From Streptomyces speibonae (GTDB taxonomy: Bacteria > Actinomycetota > Actinomycetes > Streptomycetales > Streptomycetaceae): a DNA stretch of 6,074 bases. The notes below the pieces were generated by a model that was given only the letters and a program-made list of their open reading frames with translations, did not search any database and was not told where the DNA came from. The stretch covers positions 7,241-13,314 of the forward strand of contig KL568526.1 of NCBI GenBank assembly GCA_000715605.1, read 5' to 3'. Position numbers and translations under genes: made by a program. This document shows positions 1-5,857 of this stretch, piece by piece (the first letter of the stretch is position 1; every line of letters starts with the position of its first letter).

Positions 1-416
1 CCTGCCAGCTCGTCCGTCGCCGCGGCGAACCGCACCAGCGTCGGCAGGGACGGCGCCAGCGGCCGGCGGTCCATCAGGTCGGGGCGGTCGTGGAAGAAGT
101 ACGTCGTGGAGACCTCGCCGGTCGCGCCGTCGAGCAGCACCGACTCCGTCTCCAGGCCCTCCGGGCCGAGCACCCCGCCGATGACCAGCTGGTCGCGCAG
201 CCCGGCCGGGAGCCGGTCGCAGGGGCCGCCCGTCGAGCCGGCCACGGTGTGCGGGCCGCCCCGCCGGGCCAGCTCCGCGAAGCTGAACAGGCCGCTGTAC
301 GCCGGCAGTCCGGGGCCCGTCAGCCAACTGCGCGTGCACGCGTGTGTGATGAAGGGGTCGAGGTCGGCCTCGGCGAGTGTGATCACCTCTGCGACAACGG
401 TGTCGGTGCTGCTCAT
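1..416 (-). CDS. SUKH-4-like immunity-family protein, N-terminal 138 codons (3' end outside window)
   Basis: The gene reads leftwards from ATG at 416-414 and is still open at base 1, so its C-terminus is missing. An in-frame stop at 488-486 and the lack of any ATG or GTG between it and 416 fix the start. A GGGGGA Shine-Dalgarno-like run lies 4 bases upstream. The 138 visible residues show a TRSWLTGPGLP stretch (28-38), LFSFAELARRGG (43-54), VLLDGATGEVSTTYF (93-107) and APSLPTLVRFAAATDELA (121-138). This order of a W-L-x-GPGLP segment, a LDxxTGEV strand and a final LVRFxAA helix resembles SUKH-4 (SMI1/KNR4-superfamily) proteins as I remember them, which are often immunity proteins for secreted or polymorphic toxins. 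There is no signal peptide or membrane segment, so it should be cytosolic. The cognate toxin, if any, is not in view. The family call is by motif only and the function is inferred. The gene has its own promoter candidate and is separated from the molybdenum enzyme operon by a terminator-like hairpin. Confidence 0.6.
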   Translation of the reverse strand, partial: MSSTDTVVAEVITLAEADLDPFITHACTRSWLTGPGLPAYSGLFSFAELARRGGPHTVAGSTGGPCDRLPAGLRDQLVIGGVLGPEGLETESVLLDGATGEVSTTYFFHDRPDLMDRRPLAPSLPTLVRFAAATDELA

Positions 417-472
417 GATTCCCCCGCGATCCGTGCGTTCGGTCCCGGGTCCGCGTACGCCCCGCCCGGGCC

Positions 473-503
473 GGACGGCCTGCCCTCATGGACCGGGCCG
501 TCC
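473..503 (-). other. Leader hairpin of the SUKH-4-like gene
   Basis: GGACGGCC at 473-480 and GGCCGTCC at 496-503 form a perfect 8-bp inverted repeat around a 15-base loop. If transcription starts near 508, the stem begins about 5 bases into the mRNA. A second possible stem, CCCGGG at 444-449 with CCCGGG at 465-470, lies further along the same leader. Neither has a U tract. They could stabilise or attenuate the leader, or the first could be a second terminator for the upstream operon. Confidence 0.35.
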
Positions 504-514
504 CACTCACCGGA

Positions 515-537
515 ACACTACGCGCCACCACTGACAA
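515..537 (-). promoter_or_regulatory. RecA-independent DNA-damage (PafBC-type) promoter motif
   Basis: On the minus strand, 537-529 reads TTGTCAGTG, followed by exactly 8 bases (528-521) and TAGTGT (520-515). This matches every defined position of the actinobacterial RecA-NDp consensus TTGTCRGTG-N8-TAnnnT, known from mycobacteria as the promoter class controlled by PafBC. It points at the SUKH-4-like gene and would start transcription near 508, leaving a leader of about 92 bases before the ATG at 416. The match is seen directly. Damage control is inferred, and similar elements may be widespread in streptomycetes as ordinary promoters. Confidence 0.65.
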
Positions 538-601
538 CGCCCGGTCCGGGAGCGCGCGGCATCCGGCGCCCCTCACCTCTCAAGACGCACGGGTAGCCGC
601 T

Positions 602-635
602 CGCGTTGCCTCGTCCCGCGAAACGCCGCAACGCG
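602..635 (-). terminator. Terminator-like hairpin after the molybdenum enzyme operon
   Basis: CGCGTTGC (602-609) and GCAACGCG (628-635) form a perfect 8-bp stem that begins 2 bases beyond the TGA of the Moco subunit gene. The 18-base loop contains a further 3-bp pairing (612-614 with 623-625). No T run follows on the minus strand, which is common for intrinsic terminators in high-GC actinobacteria. Its position directly after the last operon gene, with a fresh promoter motif 65 bases beyond, supports the call. Confidence 0.5.
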
Positions 636-637
636 TG

Positions 638-2953
638 TCAGGTGCCGGTGACCACCGCGGCCTGCGGACGGATCGGCAGGCGGTTCACGGGGCGGCCCGT
701 GGCGGCCCGGACGGCGGAGGCGATGGCCGCCGGTGAGGTCACCACCGGTACCGCGCTGACCGCCTTGGCGCCGAACGGCGCGACCACGTCCCGCTCCTCG
801 ACCAGCTTCACGATGTGGATGTCCGGCGCGTCCAGCGCGGTCGGCAGGGCGTAGCCGGTGAGGTCGGGGTGGCGCACGAGACCGCGCGGTGTGCGCAGGT
901 TCTCGGTGAGCGCGGCGCCCAGGCCCTGGGTCACGCCCGCCTCGATCCGCGCGTTCAGCTGCGCCGGGTTCAGCACCCGGCCCACGTCCTGGGCGACGGC
1001 CAGTTCGACGACCCGGACCGAGCCGATCTCGATGTCGACGTCGACCACCGCGCGGACCGCGCAGAAGGACATGCCGACGAAGGCGTCACCCTGGCCGGAC
1101 TCGTCCAGCGGCTCCGTGGGGTGCGGGCGGCACTGGGCGGTGGCCCACAGTTCCCGGCCCTCCAACGCCTCCGTGACGGTCGTGGACAGCACACCGTCGT
1201 ACGAGGTGATCTTGCCGTCGGTGATCTGCAGCAGCTCGGTGGACATGCCGAACTTGTGCGCGAGCGGCTGGAGGAGCTGGGTGCGGACCATCTTCGCGGC
1301 GCGCTCCACGGCGCCGCCCGACACCCAGGTGTGCCGGCCGCGGCAGCCCGGTCCCGCCGGGGGCTGGTCGGTGTCCACGGGCACCACAAGCACCTCGTCG
1401 ATGCCGAGGGTCTCCTGGACGATCTGCCGGGCCAGGGTGGAGAAGCCCTGGCCGGTCTCGACGGCCGCGCACAGCACGGTCGCCACGCCGCCGTGGACCC
1501 GCACGGTGGCCGTGGACACCTCGTCCGCGCCCTCCGCGCCGAGCATGTGCACCATGCCCAGGCCGTAGCCCACGCCCCGGCGCACCGCGCCCGGTTCGCC
1601 CGCGCCCTCGGGGCCGCCGGGCAGCAGCCACTCCTCCTCGGGGGTGTCCTTGGGCAGCGGCGGCAGCGGGAAGTCCCGCACCGCCTCGAGGAGTTCGGCG
1701 ACCGGTGCCGGGCAGGTGACGGTCTGGCCCGTGGGCAGCAGGTCGCCGGTGGCCATGACGTTGCGCAGACGCAGTTCCGCCGGGTCGACGCCCAGCTTCT
1801 TGGCCAGCTTGTCCATCTGCGCCTCGTAGGCGGCGCACACCTGCAGGGCGCCCTCGCCGCGCACATGGCCGGAGGGCGGGTTGTTGGTGCGCACCGCCCA
1901 GCCCTCGATGAACGCGTTCGGGACGACGTAGGGGCCGCAGGCGAAGGCGACGGCGGCGGCCAGGGCGTCGGAGGAGGTGTGGGCGTAGGCGCCCGCGTCG
2001 AGCAGGATCTGCGCCTCGACCTTGACCAGCCGGCCCTCGGCGTCGGCGTGGTGGCGGTAGCGCAGCAGCGTGGGGTGGCGGTGGGTGTGGCCGAGGAAGG
2101 ACTCCTCGCGCGTGGCGGTGAGTTTCACCGGGCAGCCGGTCTTCAGCGCGAGCAGCCCCAGGGGGAGCTGGAAGCTCTGGTCCTCGCGGTCGCCGGTGGC
2201 GCCGGGCACCCCGGTGACGACGACCTTCACCCGATCGGGTTCCAGGCCGAACGCGGCGGCGGCGGTGTCCCGGTCGCCGTGCGGGTCGGTGGACGCCGCG
2301 TACAGCTCGACGCCGCCGTCCGGGCGGGGCACGGCGAGCCCGGCCTCGGCCCCTATGGGGGCCGGGTCCTGGCGGCCGATGCGGTACAGGCCCTCGACGA
2401 CGATGTCGCCGGCCGCCTCGGGGTCGCCGTGGCGCAGCGGGATGTGCCGGATCAGGTTGCCGTCGGGGTGCAGCGGTTCGGCCTCGAAGGCCTGCTCGGG
2501 GTCGGTCACCGGGTCGAGCACCTCGTACTCGACGATGACGGCGGCGGCGGCCATCCGCGCGGTGTCGGGGTGGTCGGCGGCGACGGCCGCGATGGCCTCG
2601 CCGTGGTGGCGCACGACCTCGGAGGCGAACACCGGGCGGTCGGCCTTGCCGCGGCCGTGCAGCGGGGTGCCGGGGACGTCCTCGTGGGTGACGACCGCGC
2701 GGACGCCGGGCATCTCCCGCGCGTGGGTGGTGTCGATGGAGACGATGCGCGCGTGCGGGTGCGGGGAGCGCAGCACGGCCGCCCACAGCAGGCCCTCGGC
2801 CCACAGGTCGGCGGCGTACGGGAAGGTGCCCTCGGTCTTGGCGCGGGTGTCGGCGGCCGGGAGGGAGGCGCCGAGTCCGTGCGGGACCGGCTCCGGCTCG
2901 GGGGCGGCCTCGGGGGCCCGCGCGGCTGGTGCGGTGGCTGCTTCGTTGCTCAC
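638..2953 (-). CDS. Xanthine dehydrogenase-family molybdopterin-binding subunit with atypical active-site motifs
   Basis: A 771-residue large subunit. GTG start at 2953-2951 with GGAGG (2964-2960) 6 bases upstream; the start overlaps the stop of the 2Fe-2S gene as GTGA. After a Pro/Ala/Glu-rich tail (1-30) comes the aldehyde oxidase/xanthine dehydrogenase a/b hammerhead domain (about 40-145: EGTFPYAADL, LRSPHPHARI, MPGVRAVVT), then the Moco-binding domains (about 190-760). Recognisable family marks are TREESFLGHTHRHP (281-294), TNNPPSGHVRGEG (356-368), MDKLAKKLGVDPAELRLRN (380-398), ETGQGFSTLARQIV (499-512) and the C-terminal SPAAIASAVRAATGRPVNRLP. Length is normal for the family. The usual role is hydroxylating a purine, aldehyde or other heterocycle at Moco and passing electrons to the Fe-S subunit. 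Several pocket motifs deviate: GVGE is AVSA (731-734), RGFG is RGEG, GGFGGKE is GATGDRE, TQ is TD. Family membership is secure; substrate and even activity are open. No XdhC-type maturation gene is in view. Confidence 0.9.
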   Translation of the reverse strand: MSNEAATAPAARAPEAAPEPEPVPHGLGASLPAADTRAKTEGTFPYAADLWAEGLLWAAVLRSPHPHARIVSIDTTHAREMPGVRAVVTHEDVPGTPLHGRGKADRPVFASEVVRHHGEAIAAVAADHPDTARMAAAAVIVEYEVLDPVTDPEQAFEAEPLHPDGNLIRHIPLRHGDPEAAGDIVVEGLYRIGRQDPAPIGAEAGLAVPRPDGGVELYAASTDPHGDRDTAAAAFGLEPDRVKVVVTGVPGATGDREDQSFQLPLGLLALKTGCPVKLTATREESFLGHTHRHPTLLRYRHHADAEGRLVKVEAQILLDAGAYAHTSSDALAAAVAFACGPYVVPNAFIEGWAVRTNNPPSGHVRGEGALQVCAAYEAQMDKLAKKLGVDPAELRLRNVMATGDLLPTGQTVTCPAPVAELLEAVRDFPLPPLPKDTPEEEWLLPGGPEGAGEPGAVRRGVGYGLGMVHMLGAEGADEVSTATVRVHGGVATVLCAAVETGQGFSTLARQIVQETLGIDEVLVVPVDTDQPPAGPGCRGRHTWVSGGAVERAAKMVRTQLLQPLAHKFGMSTELLQITDGKITSYDGVLSTTVTEALEGRELWATAQCRPHPTEPLDESGQGDAFVGMSFCAVRAVVDVDIEIGSVRVVELAVAQDVGRVLNPAQLNARIEAGVTQGLGAALTENLRTPRGLVRHPDLTGYALPTALDAPDIHIVKLVEERDVVAPFGAKAVSAVPVVTSPAAIASAVRAATGRPVNRLPIRPQAAVVTGT

Positions 2954-4869
2954 GCCTGGCCTCCGTCCTGGCCGTAGGGCTGGTCATGGGGCTGCTCAAG
3001 GGGTCCGGGGCCGCCGAAGGCCGTCGGGTTGACGCCGCCGGCGCCCGGGCCCGCCTGGTGCGGGATGCGGGGCGCGTCGCCCTCGCCGTCGGCGTCGGAC
3101 CCGGCGTCCTCGGCGTGCGCCTCGCGTTCGGCGACGACCTCCTTGACGGCCTGCACCACGCCCCGGTAGCCGGAGCAGCGGCACAGGTTGCCGCACAGGG
3201 CCTGGCGGGTCTCCAGGTCGCTGGGGGCGGGGTTGCCCTCGAGGAGGTCGTGCACGGTCATCGCCATGCCGGGGACGCAGAAGCCGCACTGCACGGCGCC
3301 GCACCGCGCGAGCGCGCGCTGCACGTCCGAGGGCCGGCCGTCCTGGGCCAGTCCCTCGACGGTACGGACCTCGCTGCCGGCCGTCGTGACGGCCGGGACC
3401 AGGCAGGACGCCACGAGCCGCCCGTCGACCTGCACGTTGCAGGCGCCGCACTCGCCCTGCGAGCAGCCGTCCTTGGCGCCGGCCAGGCCGAGCCGCTCGC
3501 GCAGCACGTAGAGCAGCGACTCGCCGATCCAGGCGTCGGTGACGGGCCGGTCGGTGCCGTTGACGCGGAGCACGTAGGAGGCGAGGGGGTGGTCGTCGTG
3601 CGGGGTGGCCGGGGAATCCAGCGGCAGGGCTTCGGCCCCGGCGTCCACATCCGGTTCGTCCGGAGTGCCGGATTCCGTGGCGGCATCGCGGGCGTCGTCC
3701 GCGGGCGCGCCGTCACCGGCGGGCGCGCCGGTCTCCGCGCGCCGGTCGGCCTCCGCCGCGCGCCGGTCGGCCTCCGCGCGGTCGGTGGAGGGCTCCGGCG
3801 GGCCGCCGGGGGCGTCAGGGGCCCGGTCGGCGTCACCGGACGCCGCGGCGGGGGCGTCAGCGGGGCGTACGGCGTCCTGGGGGGCTCCGGGGCGCGGGTG
3901 CTCCCGGTGCTGCGCGGAGGCGCCGTCGGCGGCTTCCGCGCCGGGGTGCCACGGGGCCGCTCCGGTGCGGTCGTCGGCGGGGAGCGGCTGGGGCATGCCG
4001 GACGACCGGGGTCCGGCATGCGCGGAGCCGTCGGCCGGCCCGGACTCCCACGCCGCGCCGTCCCGCGCGGGCACCTGCGGCGGGGCGGCGGCCTCCGCGC
4101 CTCCGGGTGCGCCGTACGGCGGGTGCTGATCGGTTCCGTGGCCGGGTGCGGGCTCCGGTGCGCGCTCCCCGGCGGCCGGCAGCGGCTCGCCGTGCGGCCG
4201 GGTCGCGGCGTCCCGCTGCTCCCGCGCGGTGCCGTGCCCGCCGCCCTGCTGCTCGGGCTCCTGCGGGACTCCTGGCACGCCGGGGCCCCACGGCCGGCCG
4301 ATGGACTCGCTGGCGGCCCAGGGGGCCGGGGCGCCGCCCGGGAGGGTGGCCGGAGGGGTGCTGCCGCCGCCCCACTGCTCGGCCAGGGAGGACGTGGTGA
4401 ACTCGCCCGATTCGTCCGGGAGGTCGCCGTCGGCGACCGGGATCGACCACTGGCCGGTGACGTCCTGCCCCGGCGCGGTGCCGTTCCCGGCGGCCGCGGT
4501 GTCCTCGAAGTTCCACTGACCGGTGGCGCCCGGTTCGTACCCGAACCGGTCCCCCGGCTCGGCGTTCGCCTCGGGGCCGCCCTGCTCGTGCCACTGGGCG
4601 CCGTCGACGGGCGCGCCGGGCACGGCCCAGCTGCCGGTGGCCGCCGGGTCGGTGCCCGCGGTGGTCGCGGGGGCGACCGTTATCTGCGGCGGCACATAGC
4701 CTTGACCGGGCGCGGCGAGCGGGCTCTCCATGGAGTCGAGCAGGGCGTCGATGCCCCCCTCGGGGAGGTTGACGAAGGCCGTGGCGCCGTCGTCGTAGTC
4801 GCCCTGGGGCAGCGGGTCCCAGCGGCTGCCGCCGGGGGGCGTGCCCTCTCCGTGCTGGTCGTCGGTCAC
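2950..4869 (-). CDS. Xanthine dehydrogenase-family 2x[2Fe-2S] subunit with a 430-residue disordered N-terminal extension
   Basis: A 639-residue protein. GTG start at 4869-4867, preceded by GGGGAGGG (4884-4877) with a 7-base spacer and overlapping the FAD-subunit stop as GTGA. The frame stays open upstream to 5889, but that part is shadow coding of the FAD gene. Residues 431-581 are a complete small subunit: a plant-ferredoxin-type cluster at C469-x4-C474-x2-C477-x11-C489, then the helical domain cluster at C528-x2-C531-x31-C563-x-C565 (QCGFC and LCRCSGY). It carries electrons from Moco to FAD. Family members usually have only about 150-200 residues. Here 1-430 is a Pro/Gly/Ala/Asp/Glu-rich, probably disordered extension with a more ordered-looking start (PLPQGDYDDGATAFVNLPEG, 19-38), TGxW repeats and an AEADRRA duplication. 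A 58-residue low-complexity tail follows the domain. The long extension was kept because there is no stop, frameshift or better start between it and the cluster domain, and because the coupled start fits exactly. Confidence 0.9.
   Translation of the reverse strand: MTDDQHGEGTPPGGSRWDPLPQGDYDDGATAFVNLPEGGIDALLDSMESPLAAPGQGYVPPQITVAPATTAGTDPAATGSWAVPGAPVDGAQWHEQGGPEANAEPGDRFGYEPGATGQWNFEDTAAAGNGTAPGQDVTGQWSIPVADGDLPDESGEFTTSSLAEQWGGGSTPPATLPGGAPAPWAASESIGRPWGPGVPGVPQEPEQQGGGHGTAREQRDAATRPHGEPLPAAGERAPEPAPGHGTDQHPPYGAPGGAEAAAPPQVPARDGAAWESGPADGSAHAGPRSSGMPQPLPADDRTGAAPWHPGAEAADGASAQHREHPRPGAPQDAVRPADAPAAASGDADRAPDAPGGPPEPSTDRAEADRRAAEADRRAETGAPAGDGAPADDARDAATESGTPDEPDVDAGAEALPLDSPATPHDDHPLASYVLRVNGTDRPVTDAWIGESLLYVLRERLGLAGAKDGCSQGECGACNVQVDGRLVASCLVPAVTTAGSEVRTVEGLAQDGRPSDVQRALARCGAVQCGFCVPGMAMTVHDLLEGNPAPSDLETRQALCGNLCRCSGYRGVVQAVKEVVAEREAHAEDAGSDADGEGDAPRIPHQAGPGAGGVNPTAFGGPGPLEQPHDQPYGQDGGQA
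2960..2964 (-). promoter_or_regulatory. Ribosome binding site of the Moco subunit gene
   Basis: Minus-strand GGAGG (within ACGGAGG) lies 6 bases before GTG 2953-2951, inside the last codons of the 2Fe-2S gene. It decides the GTG start and supports translational coupling through the GTGA overlap. Confidence 0.75.
3736..3777 (-). repeat. Perfect 21-bp tandem duplication encoding AEADRRA twice
   Basis: Bases 3736-3756 and 3757-3777 are identical copies. The 21-bp period keeps the frame and encodes AEADRRA-AEADRRA at residues 365-378 of the 2Fe-2S subunit, a charged helical heptad in an otherwise Pro/Gly-rich linker. Degenerate half-copies flank it on both sides. It is likely a slippage product in a tolerant linker and prone to copy-number variation. 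Confidence 0.85.
4372..4641 (-). repeat. Trp-containing TG[QS]W / xQW peptide repeats in the 2Fe-2S subunit extension
   Basis: Within residues 77-166 the extension repeats a short motif: ATGSWAVP (77-84), AQW (91-93), ATGQWNFE (115-122), VTGQWSIP (137-144) and AEQW (163-166). Tryptophans sit at 81, 93, 119, 141 and 166, with Gly/Pro/Asp-rich spacers of about 12-26 residues. After the third full copy comes an acidic DLPDESGEFTTSS stretch (149-161). This is seen directly in the translation. A role as a binding or clustering motif is only inference. Confidence 0.7.
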
Positions 4870-5759
4870 GACAGCGCCCTCCCCAGTGCTCGTCGGGCCA
4901 GCGCGGCGACGGTGCGCCGCAGGTGCAGTACCGCGGGCGGAAGCGGCGGGACGGTGCCGTCCTCGCCGGGGGTGGCGTCGGGGATGCAGGCCGCGGCGAC
5001 GTACTCCCCGAACGCGCTCAGTGCCTCGGGCACGATCGCGCGGTTGTTGTCCCAGTCGATGAGCTGCGCGACCCACTGCTCGGCCTGCAGGGGCCGCAGC
5101 GGCATCGGCGCGATGGCGCCCACCGCGCAGCGCACCCCGCGCCGCGCGGGGTCGAGCACGAGGGCGACGGAGGCGACCGCCCGGCCGGGGCCGGTGCGGC
5201 CGGTCGCCTTGAGGAACACCTGGGGGGCGTGCAGCAGCGGTACGCGCACGAAGCCGATGAGTTCGCCGGGGCGCAGCAGGTCCATGCCGGCCAGCAGGTG
5301 CGACACGGGCACCTCGCGGCGGGCGCCGCCCGGTCCGGCGACGACCAGGGTCGCCTCCAGCGCGGCCAGCACGGGCAGCGCGTCGCCGGTGGGGGCGGCG
5401 GAGGCGATGTTGCCGCCGAGGGTGCCGGCGTTGCGGATGTGCGGCGGTCCCGCGGCCCGCGCGGCGGCGGCGAGCGCCGGGATGAGGGCGGCGAAGTCGG
5501 GGCGGCCCATGCGCGCGTGGTTGAGGCCGGCGCCGAGCAGGGCGTGTCCGTCCAGGTACTGCCAGCCGCGGATCTCGCTGATTCTGCCGAGGCCGACCAG
5601 CGCGGTGGGCCTGAGCTGCCCGGAGTTGACGGCGGCCATCAGGTCCGTGCCGCCCGCGACGGGCACGGCGGCGGGCATCGCCGTGAGCGCGGCCACGGCC
5701 TCGTCCAGTGTCGTGGGCAGCGTCACGGCCTGCGCCGCCTGCGGTGCGTGCGTGCTCAA
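4866..5759 (-). CDS. Xanthine dehydrogenase-family FAD-binding subunit (subunit M type)
   Basis: A 297-residue protein of normal length for the medium subunit of three-gene molybdenum hydroxylases. I choose the TTG at 5759-5757: GGAAGGGG (5776-5769) lies 9 bases upstream, and the protein then begins STHAPQAAQAVTLPTTLDEA, reaching the family's usual first strand at once. The longer GTG start at 5954 would add 65 residues without family character. The PCMH-type FAD domain shows AVPVAGGTDLMAAVNSG (31-47) and the flavin loop RNAGTLGGNIASAAPTGDAL (109-128). The CO-dehydrogenase-flavoprotein C-terminal domain follows (about 180-297), with the typical ending of a helix in LRRTVAALARRAL (280-292). 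The subunit accepts electrons from the 2Fe-2S clusters on FAD and hands them to NAD+ or another acceptor; the acceptor cannot be read from the sequence. It is first in the operon and overlaps the next gene by 4 bases. Confidence 0.92.
   Translation of the reverse strand: MSTHAPQAAQAVTLPTTLDEAVAALTAMPAAVPVAGGTDLMAAVNSGQLRPTALVGLGRISEIRGWQYLDGHALLGAGLNHARMGRPDFAALIPALAAAARAAGPPHIRNAGTLGGNIASAAPTGDALPVLAALEATLVVAGPGGARREVPVSHLLAGMDLLRPGELIGFVRVPLLHAPQVFLKATGRTGPGRAVASVALVLDPARRGVRCAVGAIAPMPLRPLQAEQWVAQLIDWDNNRAIVPEALSAFGEYVAAACIPDATPGEDGTVPPLPPAVLHLRRTVAALARRALGRALS
4877..4884 (-). promoter_or_regulatory. Ribosome binding site of the 2Fe-2S subunit gene
   Basis: Minus-strand GGGGAGGG lies 7 bases before GTG 4869-4867, inside the end of the FAD gene. 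It is the main evidence that the long extension is translated from this start, rather than the protein beginning near the ferredoxin domain. Confidence 0.75.
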
Positions 5760-5768
5760 AACCGGCTG

Positions 5769-5776
5769 CCCCTTCC
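5769..5776 (-). promoter_or_regulatory. Ribosome binding site deciding a TTG start
   Basis: Minus-strand GGAAGGGG lies 9 bases before the TTG at 5759-5757. No ATG or GTG nearby fits the family N-terminus, so this site selects the rare start codon of the FAD subunit. Confidence 0.65.
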
Positions 5777-5780
5777 CGCT

Positions 5781-5800
5781 GCCCCACCTGGTCCCACCTG
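5781..5800 (-). repeat. Tandem decamer in the probable 5' leader of the operon
   Basis: GCCCCACCTG (5781-5790) is followed directly by GTCCCACCTG (5791-5800), identical at 9 of 10 bases; on the minus strand each copy reads CAGGTGGG plus two bases. One helical turn per copy and the location just before the ribosome binding site would suit a regulator or RNA-binding site. Chance similarity in GC-rich DNA is possible. Confidence 0.4.
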
Positions 5801-5808
5801 TGCGCCGT

Positions 5809-5839
5809 ACGGTACGTGCTGACAGGGCGGACGTGGCAA
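5809..5839 (-). promoter_or_regulatory. Weak sigma70-like promoter candidate for the molybdenum enzyme operon
   Basis: On the minus strand TTGCCA (5839-5834) and TACCGT (5814-5809) resemble -35 and -10 boxes, but they are 19 bases apart, longer than ideal. Transcription would begin near 5802 and give a leader of about 43 bases. The -10 overlaps the palindrome CCGTACGG (5805-5812), a possible operator. Confidence 0.3.
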
Positions 5840-5857
5840 CTCTGGCACATCTTGGCA
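5834..5857. repeat. Three phased TGGCA boxes upstream of the operon
   Basis: TGGCA occurs at 5834-5838, 5843-5847 and 5853-5857, with starts 9 and 10 bases apart, so all three would face the same side of the helix. The first overlaps the proposed -35 box. Such phased direct repeats suit a multimeric transcription factor; which one is unknown. Confidence 0.4.

Noticed and set aside
489..506. GTG at 506-504 as an earlier start for the SUKH-4-like gene
   Set aside because: It is in frame, but an in-frame TGA at 488-486 interrupts it before the ATG at 416.
90..596. Plus-strand open frames over the left edge and the intergenic gap
   Set aside because: They run antisense to the SUKH-4-like gene and through its promoter, with Arg/Pro/Ser-rich products and no motif.
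815..2977. A 720-codon open frame on the plus strand opposite the Moco subunit gene
   Set aside because: It is an antisense shadow created by strong third-position G/C bias. The translation is His/Gly/Arg/Val-rich without family motifs, while the minus-strand frame is an evident xanthine dehydrogenase-family protein.
3700..3800. Repeats in the 2Fe-2S linker as a CRISPR array or mobile element end
   Set aside because: The repeats are directly adjacent 21-bp coding units without spacers, inside an open frame. No transposase, tRNA, integrase or attachment site is seen anywhere in the window.
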